NCBI GenBank assembly: GCA_964247055.1
Contig: OZ176050.1
Location: 2,790,001 to 2,854,000 of the forward strand
DNA length: 64,000 bases
From: Paragordius varius
Lineage: Eukaryota > Nematomorpha
Direction: 5' to 3'
Part shown: positions 25,201 to 38,661 of the stretch, piece by piece
Layout of the letters: every line of letters begins with the position of its first letter
How positions within the stretch are numbered: the stretch's first letter is position 1
Program-made: the position numbers and the translations under genes
Notes under the pieces: generated by a model
Told to the model about the DNA's origin: nothing
Database searches by the model: none
Seen by the model: the letters and a program-made list of their open reading frames with translations, nothing else

Positions 25201-27311
25201 CAAACTTTATAAAAATAATATTTTGCTTGCAATTTCAACCATTTATTACCATATAGAGTCCCTTTTAATGCTTTTTTAGTTTTTTAAAATTATTTAATTT
25301 TATTTGAATTTCTTGATTTTGAAGGGAAAAAAGTTTTTTTTAATAAATAGGTTGATCATTTGGCCCGTGCTATTCACTCAGAAAAAATGGAAAAATTGAC
25401 AGCTTTAACGCACAAGCTTATGGATGAAAGGCGTGAGGAATGGAATGCACTAGAAGCTAAGCGTTTAGAAGCCGAGAAAAAGGCCATTATTTTTGGGGCT
25501 CAAGAAAAATCTCGTCTCTCACGCATAAAAAGTGATTTCCTTAATGTCGTGTCAGAACTTAAACAGCTACATCAAGCTGATTATGAGGTATAGTTACTTT
25601 TTGATAGGTAAAACTCCCTTTTTATTGATTGATGAATTTTCATTGTATTTACATATATATAATATAAGATTTTACAGCTTTTATATTATACTGAATATTC
25701 TTTAGCCCAAAAGCTGCAAAGTGTTTATCTATATTTATTATAATGGGTCTTGGGGGTAACTCTTGTACATTATGGAGACTTAATTTTAGATAAAAATGAT
25801 CTTTCAAAATACATAAATTTAATAATATGCATAAAGTAAAAACAACGCTTTTCAGTAATATAATTTTTTTAGTTTACAGCAAAACGCTAATTTTTTGATA
25901 TGAGAACCATTTTTTAAGCAGCAGCTTAAAAATGAGATTTCTAAATAACGTTTTTGTGGTTTTGCTAAATTTTGTAATTAACAGATTATATTTTTTTACC
26001 AATATGTCCCATTGTTTATTACTTAAAATAATCCGTTATGTTTGTTCTCAGAAATCGGTGGTAGATTTCCAAGACATGTTGGTACGTGAACGGGAGAGTC
26101 GTTTAGCCCAACGGGCGGCGGATCGTAAGCATGAGCGGAGAGCCCGGTATGAGGCAAAACAAAGTGCCCAAGAAAAAAAGAAGGAGGAAAAATTATTGGC
26201 CACCACCACCACGAAAAAAGAACAGCCGGTTTATGGTGTGATTGCACCGACTGAACCTCAAGGTTCTGCAGTGGTCCCGCCGCGTTCATCTTGGTATTCC
26301 GCATCAGCTGCAGGACAGAAAGATGAAATGGATTCTGCTCTGAGACACCGTGGTATGATAATTTACATACATGGATAATTTTTTCAAATGGTGAGAGATT
26401 TTATTACTTTTGTAAAAACTATTATCGTTATTATCTCTGAATAAGGTGGGTTTTTTAGAGAAATTTCTGTTGTCATAATACTTTAAATTGTTTATTTTAT
26501 TTTTGATAGATCTTGTTTAATGATTGTCAAGAATATTGTGTAATCTAATATTGTAATTTATAATATATTATATAAAAAGAATATTAAAGTTTAAATATCC
26601 AAAAATTACTTGCTTTACCTTTTCGCAATTTCCTACTAGATTCGATTCCAAACGCATAAGAATAAGTGTTTACCTTATTTTTGTTCAATTTTGTATAATA
26701 CTGTTGTTTTTTCAGCAAACTAACTTGTCTTATTCATTTTTATAGATGGGTCTGCCACAGGTCAACAACCGGCTTCAGGCAATAAATGGTACAGTGGCAC
26801 AGGGGGAAACACTATGCGTAGGGATGAACGTACAAGTTATAACCCGGCCAATCCCTTGTCTAATACAAGTAATATGACGTCTGGTAAAAGCAATAATGCT
26901 TATGTACCTCCCAGCCGGAGATTTGAAACTTCAGGAGGAGGAACAACCGTACAATCAAACAAAGGTAGTAATGGGCCAGGTGGTTGGTATAATCGAAATA
27001 ATACAACCAACAGCAACCCGAATCCTAGAGTTGAAAATGCGTCAGGTCGACAGCCATTTAACACTAATCGATATAATAATAACAACAGTCAGACAATAAA
27101 CTCTATGAAACAAAATGCAAACTATCAACGAAGGAATGTAAATAATGATGGTGATGATGAAAATGTTGAGACAGCAGTTGGAGGAGGTTGGAGAGTTTCA
27201 CAAAGCACGGGTGGTAATAGACAACGCACTGGAAACAATAATTATCAATCTTACAACAACAACAATAATAATAATAATAATTATTATTCTCGACCAACAT
27301 ATAATAATTAA
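16207..27311 (+). CDS. EIF3A: Eukaryotic translation initiation factor 3 subunit A
   Basis: Largest scaffold subunit of eIF3, acting on the 40S ribosome in the cytoplasm. Seventeen exons: 16207-16255, 16279-16481, 16510-16646, 17541-17763, 17935-18075, 18194-18405, 19457-19616, 20178-20372, 20562-20678, 22071-22403, 22677-22808, 24035-24189, 24458-24629, 25010-25087, 25351-25587, 26052-26352, 26746-27311. All phases fit: 1136 residues. Diagnostic blocks are [59 protein letters not shown] and [10 protein letters not shown]. The PCI region is ~315-500 and the charged helical region ~590-850. Oddities: an Ala/Gly/Ser-rich exon (residues ~686-743), and a Gly/Asn-rich tail instead of the repeated Asp/Arg-rich tail of vertebrates. 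The first two introns are 23 and 28 nt; later ones are 118-1392 nt. AATAAA lies at 27510. Confidence 0.95.
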
Positions 27312-30300
27312 TTAATTGATTATTTAACTTTTTATCCCATATTATAACTTTTGTAACTTTAAACTAAATCACAAATTTTGAAGCTGTTATTTGAATGCTA
27401 ATACATTTTTTTCGTTTCCATCATTTATACATGTGCTACATATAAACGCGTCCATATTTTGCATTAATTAAATTATTTTTTAATGGTGTTAAACTATATT
27501 GTGATTTGGAATAAATTTATTTTTTACGGGCAAAGATTATGTGTGATTTAGTAAATCATACATAGCTTATAAAAATCAGATGATTTATTTTTTAAGTCGG
27601 GATCATTAAATCCCAAACCATTGATCCCTATGCAGGTTAATAACAATTATAAACCTTAGATTAAACAGAAAATTATCATATCAAAATCGTTAATTTGGTA
27701 TAAAAAAGGCATTACATAAATAACCAATATAATTAGAGACTGGATTAAAATTTGATGAATATATTTTTTAATATAAAAATGATTGATCAGGATCGTCAAT
27801 TATGCTCAATTGTGTTAATTCATACATAATTTATCTAATTATATCATTCCGTTGTTTATGTTTCCAAAGATTGGGTTGGCGTTCTCATAAATGCAGCCGG
27901 GATCGTAACATACGAATCATGCTAGATTCTAGCATGGAATATATTATTAAAAAAACATTCTTTATTATTGAAAGCATGTTTTAAACGGTATTAGTATATT
28001 TTAAATATTATAAAAACACTCATTCTATATAATTAGATGCCGCTGAAATATACATTAGAATTTATTAAGGCTACGAATTATAATTATATGATTTCCCTGT
28101 GATTATAAACAAACCTGTTAAAATATAACTTGTCTGAACGCTCATAAATGCAACCATAATCGAAAATAAATCAAGTGAATGGGTACAAAATCGAGATGAG
28201 AGGAAATTTTGAACCACCAGTTTTGTGGCTTATAAATTTGAGTTCCTTATAACTCAAAAAATGGAATTGGGTTATGATATTTTTATAGCAGGTTAAATCA
28301 CGTGAGCAGATTAAAGGCTGCTTAATAGCCAATTCAGATGGCCACAAATCACTTTTTAAGATCGGTTCATTTAAACACTACCACATAATGATTACTTTTT
28401 TGGCAAATATTATAAAATTTTTGAATAAGAAAATAATTCATATACCAGGTTAAAGGTAACCTTGAACTTGTTATCTTGTTAAAATGAAAATTTTACCAAT
28501 CATTAAAATAAAAATAATCAAAAATATTGATTAGTTAGATAATGGCTAGTTAGCTATATCTCACACGCGTATGTTTCATTAATACGGTTTGCTTAAATGT
28601 TTGTAGTATAATGTAAGAAAATAACCTTGTATCGCTTTTTAATTATTATTCGCCGTACAAAAGCGTTTTTAAATCGTACTTGCAGAAAAAAATTTCATAA
28701 AAGAATAAAATACGTGACATTCTCTGCTTCATAACAATAACTAATCTGGTCAAATGTATATGAAAAAAAGCAATTCATACTAAATTAGATTAAATTATAT
28801 AGAAAAATTTTAATAAAATAGTGATTTTTTTATATCATTTGAATCGATAAAGCATTATAATTTAAGTCAAAAAAATTATACAAAGGTGTGATAATTTAGC
28901 CAACAATGACGCATTCGTTTGTTAATCCTGGCACCTGATTTACTAAAAATCTAAACCGTAGGAACTAAAAAATACTTTTTTTCTATAACAATAATGAGAT
29001 TTTTAAAAATCACAATTTGAAAAATACATTTTTTATTTGTTTTTAAAAAAGTTGTGAACATTTATCAAGATACGTATATTATAAATTAAAGGTATTGTTA
29101 AAATATGAATAGTTTAAATATCAATTTTATTAGTAAAACAATAACAATAAAAAAAATATCATAAAATTTATAGTGATGTAATTTAATTTTTATTATATGT
29201 ATATACATTTAATTTTATTTTATGGTCTCTTGCCATATTTTTTTGTCTACCTTATTTTCCATAAACGTTTATTTCTACTCACCTTATTTTTTTTATTTTT
29301 ACATTTTTGGCTTTTTTTAAGTATTTATACTGAAAATATGAAATAACATTTTTATAACCGCTGTTTTCAAAAAATTCCCATATCTCAAAACACATATAAC
29401 GACATTTTTTTGAATATATTATCTTATTTAATATATGTTGTCACCACAATGGTGCAGAATTTTTGTTTGGAATTCGATTTTTTGGTGATTGGACACAAGT
29501 ATTTATTTACAAATTGATAATTTTTAATTAAAAAATCATTTTTTTAATTTTTTTATCGCTGTGGTCAGCGAAAAAAACATTTCTTTTTACAATTTATGAT
29601 TTAATCAAATTTATTAGAGAATGGATAAGTAACATTCCTAATGCATTAATCAACAAAAAATATAAATACAGTATAGATATATAAAAACGTATATACACCA
29701 CACATTTTTTAAGGGATTTTTTATTTCAAAACTTTGATCCATTTGCTTTAGTATATGTGCATAACAACGATATTACAGTAACCACAGAATTTTTTTCTTA
29801 TTGCAGATAACCAACCATTGGATATGATGGAAAAGAAGATGTTTTTTTTTCGAATGAAATAATGCGTAAATAATATTTAAATTATTACAAACATAGTATC
29901 ATAAAATGAAAACCCTTGTAATATATAAATACCTAACTCATTTAATTTACTCATCATAAACAAAAGTTAATGATACTCAATGAATTTTTAATTTTAAGAA
30001 TTAAAACAAATCTAAGCTTGCCGACTTTTTTTAAACAAATATAATCAAACTTTAATCTAAAACTTTACAGATAATAATTATTATTTTAAGAAAGAATTTT
30101 AAATTCGATTTGTTTCCACTGCTAATTCCATTATAATCCTATATTGTCCTTTCCAAATTGTTAATAACTTTACCCATTAATAAATAAACAGATATATAAT
30201 GTTCGTTAAAATCGGTTAAATATTTTGCACATTTTTATACACATAGCATACAGCAAACAGCTTTAAGTATATTATATCAGCTTTTTTGTATTGTGTTATC

Positions 30301-30704
30301 AAAAAACTATTTTATCGATTTATTCCATAGTTGTGTTAATACAAAATACTCACTCAATCAACCAACAAACATCCCTTCTTATCAAACTCTGAAAAAAAAA
30401 ATAAATTAAATATAATATAAAAAAACAACATAAAAATATATCGGTTTTTGCATTAGTAACACAAGAAGCCAAACATCCAATCCTATTTGATTGAATTTAT
30501 TATATATTAAAAAATTATTTGATTGCTTCAAACCCACACAAACACATATATATAATTTCGCTGTAATCTTTTTTTTTGGTTTAAATAAACACATATACTA
30601 CGATACGTTGCACACATTATCGCCACATTTTTGAATTCTGTCCAATATCAATTAAAAAAATAAATTTAATCTATCATATCCCCATTAATCCTCTTTCCTT
30701 AAAA
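27312..30704. other. Spacer between eIF3a and the muscle LIM gene
   Basis: AT-rich, with the probable eIF3a polyadenylation signal AATAAA at 27510-27515. A near-perfect palindrome CATGCTAGATTCTAGCATG lies at 27918-27936. The text CTCATAAATGCA(G/A)CC occurs at about 27875 and again at about 28140, hinting at an old dispersed repeat. I see no exon or RNA gene. Confidence 0.5.
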
Positions 30705-32614
30705 ATGCCCTTCAAAGCTGTCGAACATCCAAAATGCCCCAAATGTGAGAAATCTGTATATGCCGCCGAAGATCGGTTAGCCGGAGGATACCATTGGCAC
30801 AAATTTTGCTTCAAATGCGGTAATAAATTTTTTTAGATTCCTATGAATATTTCTATTGTTTAAAATGAATGGTTTTTGTTGGAATCGATATTTTAAATGA
30901 CTTTTGAAATATCTTTTTTTTGAAAATATAATCATAAACGCAAATTTCTATCCGCATTTATACAGTATTCAAATTTTTTATCACAAAAAAAAGTTTTTCG
31001 ATCAACAGACTGAATGGTGGTATATAAATGTGTTAAATGGAACCACAAAAATATTATTTGAAGACAAAAGTGGATATAAATTAGTTTACATTTTTTCAAT
31101 TCGATAGCTAATTTTACCATGTGTATTTTCCAAAATCTATATTTAATTTTACAAGATAACTCAAAAACCGCAAAAGTGGTAAAAGAGTTTTAAACATTTT
31201 TTAAAAAATTACAGAAAACATATATTTGTAAGCCTTATTCGAAAACTTTTATTTCTAGCTTTTGCGGTAACTTATCTGCAATGCCGCCTTTTGTCTGACT
31301 AGATAGGTAACAATCTGAAAACGTTTTAATTTAAAAAATCTTTTTATTCCAGATTCGGTTTTTAATCGTATAGCTATACTAAATGGTAATAATGATATAG
31401 GTTAGAAAGAAAACCAAACCATATACTACACATTAAAAGACATAATATTGGCTTAAGAAATCTTTAATTGAGGGAAACAAAGTAAAAAGATAAAAACTTT
31501 AAGTTTGTCATTTTCAAATGACAGAATTTGTCCTTTTTTGATAAATAAACAGCCATGACATTTGTTTTAAGTAAAAATATTATTCCTTATTATATAAAAA
31601 TATAATTCCTTATTATATAAAAATATAATTTGATAATTTCTATATCCGATAGATCTCTGCAACAAAATGTTGGAAAGTACGAACGTAACCGAACACGGCG
31701 GAAAACTTTACTGCAAACAATGTCATGCCCGTAAATTTGGTCCCAAAGGCTATGGTTTTGGCGGAGGGGCCGGGGCTCTCAGTATGGACACCGGAACTCA
31801 TTTGGGAAATTATGAAGGATCTGAAATGACGTATTATAATTTTAGCGCTTAAAAGTGTTTTTTTTATTTTTACATTAATCTTAAAATTTTGTGTTTGTCT
31901 GGTTAATTAGAAATGTTCCATCTTCTCACTTGGGTAAAGAAAATGAGGGAAGTGCCGCACCCCCGGGTAGCGAAATTTGTAATCGATGCAAAAAACCCGT
32001 TTTCTTTGCTGAAAGAATTATCGCTGGTGGCATGGTAATTTAAATTATTAAAATTATATTTATTTTAAAAAACGTTGCATAATATTTTTTTTGAAAATAA
32101 ATATTTGATACATTTTGAGAAATAAACGAAAATTATTTATTCATTTATCTAGCCCTGGCACAAATCTTGCTTCAAATGTGCTCGTTGTAATAAAGCTCTG
32201 GACTCAACAACTGTTGCCAGCAATGAGGGCGAAGTTTATTGCAAATGTAAAAATATTCAATTTAGCTAACATTACATTTATATTTTTTAAACTAAAACAC
32301 ACAAGAGAGATTAATATTTTTACCATTAGAGATTTGGGAATTCTTTAAAAATTATACGTAGTTGAAAAATAATTGGATAAATGTAATGGTTTGTGTGCTA
32401 TGGAATTTTATTTTTTTATTATTATATTTTAAAAAATTACTGATCAGAATATTTTATTGGGATACGTAACCCAATTTTTTGAAAGTTATATTATCTACAA
32501 AAATTTATTAATTAATAATTTATTTTTATAATTTTTTTAGCCTGTTACGGGAGTTTATTTGGGCCCAAAGGCGTAGGCTTTGGCGTTGGTGCTGGTGTTT
32601 TAAGTACCAAATAA
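30705..32614 (+). CDS. Muscle LIM protein / cysteine- and glycine-rich protein, two LIM domains
   Basis: Five exons: 30705-30819, 31653-31830, 31911-32034, 32153-32246, 32541-32614; phases fit and give 194 residues. It starts [14 protein letters not shown], as in CRP/Mlp proteins. LIM1 zinc ligands are C11, C14, H32, C35, C38, C41, C59 and C62, followed by the hallmark [23 protein letters not shown]2 reads [38 protein letters not shown] and [20 protein letters not shown], and the protein ends VLSTK. Invertebrate Mlp proteins sit at the Z-disc and in the nucleus and support muscle differentiation; location here is inferred. Introns are 833, 80, 118 and 294 nt, so this gene lacks the tiny 5' introns of its neighbours. 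AATAAA lies at 32810-32815. Confidence 0.95.
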
Positions 32615-34174
32615 TTGGTAGAATCTTATCTTATTTCCTTGTTTTAACAGCAATTCTCTTCACACAAGTCACACACCCCTATAAAGTTTTTTTCTTTCTC
32701 TCTATTCTTTATAGTTTTTATTTACATATATATAATTATATTTTTGCAATTCTATGTCTAAAAAATCTAACAAGACAGACAGACAAATCTTGTGTAAAAC
32801 TTTATTTTCAATAAAACCTTCCGCACACTATCCTCTCTCAAATGCGCTATGCAATTTTTTACGTTTTATTTAATAACTATACAGATACATAATTAAAACA
32901 TGTATAATTTGACAATGAATTTTTTTTGCAACGATGATGATGACCTTTGTTAAAATTATTTGATTACATGAGCAAAGTTAGCCAATCCTATTCCCACATC
33001 ATAAAGTAATTTGATTTTAACATTGAAACATTTCTTCAATTTTTATGAATTAATCGATTATAAAAAAAGTACACAGCCGTTTAAACCAGCAATTGAATAG
33101 TTGTGCGATAATAGTCTTATGCAAAATTTTAATATTATTATTTGAAGAATTTCAACTTTAATCATATGCAATACATTTTAGTATGTAAATGAGAATGGAT
33201 GATAGTTTTAGATTTCATTATGTCTTGTAACAAACACAATCATTTTAAATTTAACTTATTGTTTTTAAAAGTTATTTTTCTCTGTAAGTAAATTAACACA
33301 CCATCTAATACTACACCACCACACATTGTAAAAACCCAAAACTATTAATAATAATAAATAAATTATTGCTTCCTTCCATATCTATGTAATATTGTTGATG
33401 ATAAATGGGAAATTAGGCTATTTTCTGTAGGGCCTTTCATACCCAAAAATAGTATTTATTAATCCGTTACACCGATTATACTGTTACTTTTAATTTACCT
33501 ATTTACAAGCCACTTTTTTTTAAAATATGACATACGATTTCCAAAATCGTTTATTTGAAGCGTTTTTCGAAAAACGTTTGACACTATATACAAGATTGTT
33601 TTTATATTTTTCCCAATTAAGATGATTTTATAAATGCGCATTTACTGGAAAAGTCCCATCACTTAATATTAAGACCTGACTAATTTCCGACAAACATGGA
33701 AACAATTTAAGATATGTGGACATTTACACACTTTTTAAAAATGCACTATTTTCGAACCTTCTTTAAATAGGCTTTGGAGGTCATCCATTTAAAAATGGGT
33801 GTTTTAAAAACTCTAAATAATGTGTCTAGAGAATTTTCTGGTGAGCGTGTTGGATATCGATAATAACTAATATATTTGTCAATCATGGCCCTGCCACTTT
33901 ATTGTAGCGAGTTGATTGCAAAAATACGGATTCTTAGGTGCTCTCAGTCTTAACAATACCAAATGGTGTAAAATTTTCCAGCTTTGAAAAATAAATTCAA
34001 CAAATTTAAATTACAATCATAGGCGAAATAATTAGAGCGAGGCGTGATATAGTGGGTAAATTTCCTAACTTTTTAAAAAACTAATCTTATTTTATTCATT
34101 TTAAATAATCTTGATCTAGAATTAAACAAATATTTATTTATAAAATATCTATACATTAATGTGAGGTAAAAAAA
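32615..34174. other. Convergent 3' spacer between muscle LIM gene and TWNK
   Basis: Contains the muscle LIM AATAAA (32810) and, read on minus, a TWNK AATAAA (34133-34138) about 37 bases past its stop. At about 33760-33880 the text TCTAGAGAATTTTCTGGTGA followed by GCGTGTTGG matches the reverse complement of the repeat at 11985-12570, so it is a fourth, partial copy. No gene seen. Confidence 0.55.
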
Positions 34175-37100
34175 TTAATTGAGATAATTTTTGGTTGGAA
34201 TCACATTTATACTTCCCTCTATTTTTTCATCTGACGTATCTAATGTTATAATTTCTCGATTAGCATTTCTGCTAACATTATTATATAAATTTGTTGAATT
34301 TTGATTATGAGCGGATGAATATTTGTATAATACATTGGATTGCATTGGATTTAAAGAGGTGGATTCTCTCATAAAATCAGGCTGTTTCTTTTCCGTGATA
34401 TTTGAATTTAAAAAGTTTTCCTGACTAGTTTGTGTTAAAGAGGAATCAAGAGTGGTCTCTTTATTTAATAATAAATTTATTTTGGAGAAACTAAGCTTTT
34501 CCTTGTTAAATTCGATCGGAAACATTCCCAAATCACCATCGAATCGATTTTTTGTGACCTATTTATATAGTTATAATAATGTATACAGATAATTTTAAAA
34601 CCTAATGTAAAAGATATTTTTTATATTTGAGCCATACTTGAATATATTTTTTCTTGGGTAAATGTGGCATAGTGCTTTTCTCTTGCAAAATTAAAACATT
34701 ATCAGCTTCTTGCGTTGCTTTTATACCTCCAAAAATGGATAGATTGGACAATTCTTCACTCATTTCCTAGAATATGGATAAAATTTGTGGTTATTAATTA
34801 TTTCTAAAAATATAACATTGCAGCTTTCCATATTTAATATATCTTTAAATGTATTTAAACTTTAAAGTCGGGTTTAAACTACTTGGCATTTACACCGTCC
34901 AATTGACAAAACTAGATTTTAGTGTCAAATTTGGTTTAGATATTGAGTGAAAAAATAAACTATATTTTATCTATTTAAAACCTCAAAATCTCTCTGTAAC
35001 ACGTATCCACAATTAATTTATATTACAAATGATCAAAACACATGAAGCGAATAAAAAATTTAAAATAAGTTAATAATACACACCTTTCTGGGATGTATGA
35101 TGAGCGTTATATGTACATTGTGTTGAGTCGCAAATTTTCGAAACGTGGCCACCACAGAATCCTGTTTACTGAAGCGATCAAACGAGGTGACTGATACCTC
35201 ATCACCCATCATGAATTGTAAATTGTCCAATACAATGTGTGATATATCGTGCAAATATACGGCTTGAGACATACACTGTATAAATAATATTTTTAAAAAA
35301 TGGAATGCAACAACCAAAATTTGGTTAATTCTTGTTAAATATTTATTAACTTAACCCCTTAACTCAGACTCATAATGAGTTTTTTTTAAAATAAACATCG
35401 ATAGGATATTTCTGATTTTCAAATAAGGTTGAATCTTTAGGTTTCAAACGTTAAAAGTAAAATGTGAGTACCCGCAAATTTACTTGTTTTTAGGTAATTT
35501 GTGGCCCTTATAAGGAACCAAAAATAATAAAAATTATTGTATTTAATATCATAACTGTACAATGAGGTTAATAAAGTCAGAATTTGATGACCATTAAATT
35601 AAAAATGAATATAAAAATTAACATAATTTTTGTAAGTAAATTAAACTTACATCAACAACTTTTTTTACATCCACAGCACCTTGATGAGTCATGAAAAACA
35701 TGGGATATTTTTCGAAATTATTGGCATACCTATCGAATTCCTAAACGTTAAAAAATAAAGATTTTAATATGATATACTCCTTAAACTGTTTTTCTTCATT
35801 TTTATTTATACAAATCGACTTTCCAAAAAACTTTAAGTATGGTGATAATAATGGGACATATACTCAAAAATAACTCAAAAACCAATTCACACTTATTAAG
35901 ATTATATTAGCACGCATTTTTACAACTTTCAAAGTAAAAACAGTATAAAAAATCAACTTTTAAATCATTTTCCAATCCATGTCCCGCGTATTGATGTAAC
36001 ATAAGACGGGCTAGTCTATAGTTTGGGATTTCAAAACTACCCCAAAGTGTATGAACACCCCCGTGAATGCATAAATCTAAACTATATTCGCTAACAAATG
36101 TCGTTTTTCCCGCCCCAGTAGCCCCTGTAAAAACGGTTAATTCACCGCGTCGATGACCCTTTAACAGTTTATTTAGCAGGGGAAAACGGGTCCACTAAAT
36201 ATCAAATATAATTAAAATTTAATATTTAAGATAGGGTATAAAATAATTAAAGTTTATATAAAGTCCAAGTTTTTTTAATAACTCACAATACAGGACGTAT
36301 CAGATATTACATTTCGGTAAACCTAAAATATATTTTTAGATGTCTATAGTTATTACAAATATTGTTTTGCAGAAAAGGTTAAAGAATAAGGCTTAAATTA
36401 TAGTGTGAGGTTTAATTTATAAAGCACAACTTAGACTGCACAACTAAGCATATTGATAAATCATGATTTATTATCAGGCTAAGAAATAAGGCTATATTTA
36501 AAGTGTAAAAGTATAAAAGCCCAATTCAAAAAGCAAAAGAATGTCAATTTTATTAATCTAACTTTATTTATATAGTAAACACGATCGTTGGTGGGTACAT
36601 TTAACTCGCATCAATACTATATTTCAAAAAACCTTTGACTATGAAAAAATTAAAATTTACATACTTTTTTAAACTGGCTGAAAAAAACTGTTATCTTTTT
36701 ATATTTTACAGAATATTATTTTATGCTGTATAAAAACCAAAATTTGATGAATATTATTTACCACTATAAAAAGAAAAAAACCGTTTTGAAAAACTGTTAG
36801 ATAGTTAAATATTTGAAAAACAAGTATAACTACCTGAACACCCTGATAAGTTTTATGATTAAGTAGCTGGGAATAAATCTCAGATCGTAAATGTTGAAAC
36901 GATGTAATAGTTTTTGGGTAAAGGGGCGTCGAGGTTCGTTTCAAAAGCTCGGGTACAAGAGCTCCACGCTCAAGCACATTCAACGGTTTAGTATCTATTG
37001 CATTTTTGGAACTAAATAGTTGTTTGAATGTCATACATATTAATATAAAGATCAAAATTCAAATAGGATGAATCATTTTGCAACATTCTATGTGAAAAAA

Positions 37101-38596
37101 ACAGAATATTGTCTGTTTTTCAAATTATAAAAGCCTGGAAGCAAAGTTTTAAAATATAAGACAAAAATTTTGAAAAATCAAAAGAACTAAAGAAACTTAA
37201 ATAAACGATTATCCCCTCTTATTTAAAAAATATAAATTACTTGACAATGTAGCAACGTTGATTATTTAATTTTTTAGCAAAACTCTTTGCACTTTCCCAT
37301 CCATCGTGTACATTAAGGGCATCGGAATCAAACCAAAAAGTAATCTTTTCAAACTGCTCCAACATGGGTAAAAGCTAATAATAATAATTAAAACATAAAT
37401 ATGACAGTATATCCACGTTTTGATTTTGGAAAAAAAATACATAGCTTATTATCCGAATCTCTTTAGGAATAAAAATTGTATTTGACATATACTTAGTATT
37501 AACAAATATTTTAAAACTTTAAATATATATAATAGAGAGGTTCAAAAAGTTAAAAAACTAGTCTTATTTTTGGCTTGATAATGACTAAAAATGAAGTTAT
37601 AATTTTTTAAATCTAATATTAGTGGCAAAAAATAATAAACTATCTTTTTAAAAGCTGTTGATAATCGAATAAAAAATTCTGTATATAATATTTTTAAATT
37701 TTTATGGATAAAAAAAGCGTGTAAACTTAATTGAATTAAAATGTTTATAATTATTACCTCTTGTGGAAGTGAAAAATGGGCATTAGGTAACGTTAAAACG
37801 GCAATTTTTTCAAGGACATCATTTGTTGAATTTCCATCCTCTTTTTTGCTGTTTAAAATATAATTTGATGATTTGTTTAGCGCTTGAGCAATATAAAGTG
37901 CATCGATTTCTCGGGTAGTTAAAATAAGTTCCCTATGTTGGGAATTAACGTTAGTCCACCCAAATATGCCATGTAATTCATTTCTAAGAAGAATGTAAAA
38001 TATAAACACAAAAAATTACGATTGGCGATATAATTGACCATCGGAAGTCTTAACACCAACTAAATTGCGTTTGATTTGATAATATGGGTACAAAAGATGA
38101 CTACTATTATGCTTAATGCCAAAAGATTGTAACAAATTAAGTGAGACACCCTAAAGTATCATAAAATATAATACAGTTAAATTATTTTTTGCCTTGATTA
38201 ATTCATGAGAGTCCGGTAAAAGAAAACTCGCAGTTTCAAATTCATTTATTACGTTTTCTTGGGATTCACTATCTAAAAATCACGTCATCAAAAAAACTAA
38301 CAAATTGATTGAGCTGTTTTATCGTTTATAAACGTTTTAAATTGATTCCAATCTCCATGTTTTCCATTTTGACAGATAAACCAACCTAAAATTAGGAAAA
38401 ATATACCCGTTCGATTGTTAACAAATAGGTTATGTTTTGATGGGCAAAAAACGCATTTAATTTTGTAACATGTTTTTCCATTCAACACATATAATTTATT
38501 AGATTTGAGTGTGTATAAAATCTCAGAATCTGATGCAAAACTGTCTGTTTTATAAAATCTCACAGGGCAGGATTTTAAAAATTTAAAAAAAGACAT
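34175..38596 (-). CDS. TWNK: Mitochondrial replicative DNA helicase Twinkle
   Basis: Hexameric 5'-3' helicase of mitochondrial DNA replication. Thirteen minus-strand exons: 38596-38407, 38385-38302, 38272-38175, 38150-38020, 37983-37758, 37374-37241, 37011-36834, 36322-36287, 36194-35958, 35740-35651, 35275-35084, 34766-34638, 34558-34175. Phases fit: 702 residues (human 684). The N-terminal primase-like part keeps CVFCPSKH and [16 protein letters not shown]. Walker A GATGAGKT is at residues 383-390; Walker B lies in [14 protein letters not shown]; the arginine-finger region reads [38 protein letters not shown] and [12 protein letters not shown] close the RecA fold. A Ser/Asn-rich tail of ~100 residues extends past the fold. 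The first four introns are only 21, 29, 24 and 36 nt; later ones are 79-511 nt. Shares a 65-bp promoter with MED25. Confidence 0.94.
38386..38406 (-). other. 21-nt candidate intron of TWNK
   Basis: GT-AG bounded, pyrimidine-rich, ending ATTTTAG on the minus strand. Removing it joins NNRTG to [12 protein letters not shown], as in the Twinkle zinc/primase-like region. It is a multiple of three and has no in-frame stop, so retention would add seven mostly hydrophobic residues (IFFLILG) in place of being spliced. It is the one short intron in the window where coding logic alone does not prove splicing. Confidence 0.6.
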
Positions 38597-38661
38597 ATCA
38601 TATGTCTTTAGTGAGAGAATGCGAATCGCGTGTTAAAATTTAAATACTCCTATTTGAATTG
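38597..38661. promoter_or_regulatory. Shared bidirectional promoter of TWNK and MED25
   Basis: Only 65 bases separate the two divergent start codons, so both 5' UTRs and the core promoters must lie here or overlap the coding exons. There is no clear TATA box; CATATGATATGTC is a short partial palindrome next to the TWNK start. Inference from gene layout. Confidence 0.6.

Noticed and set aside
26023-27300. Minus-strand and out-of-frame open frames over the eIF3a 3' exons, such as poly-Tyr/Cys and WWWW text
   Set aside because: Shadows of the Asn/Gly- and Thr-rich coding sequence read on the other strand or frame.
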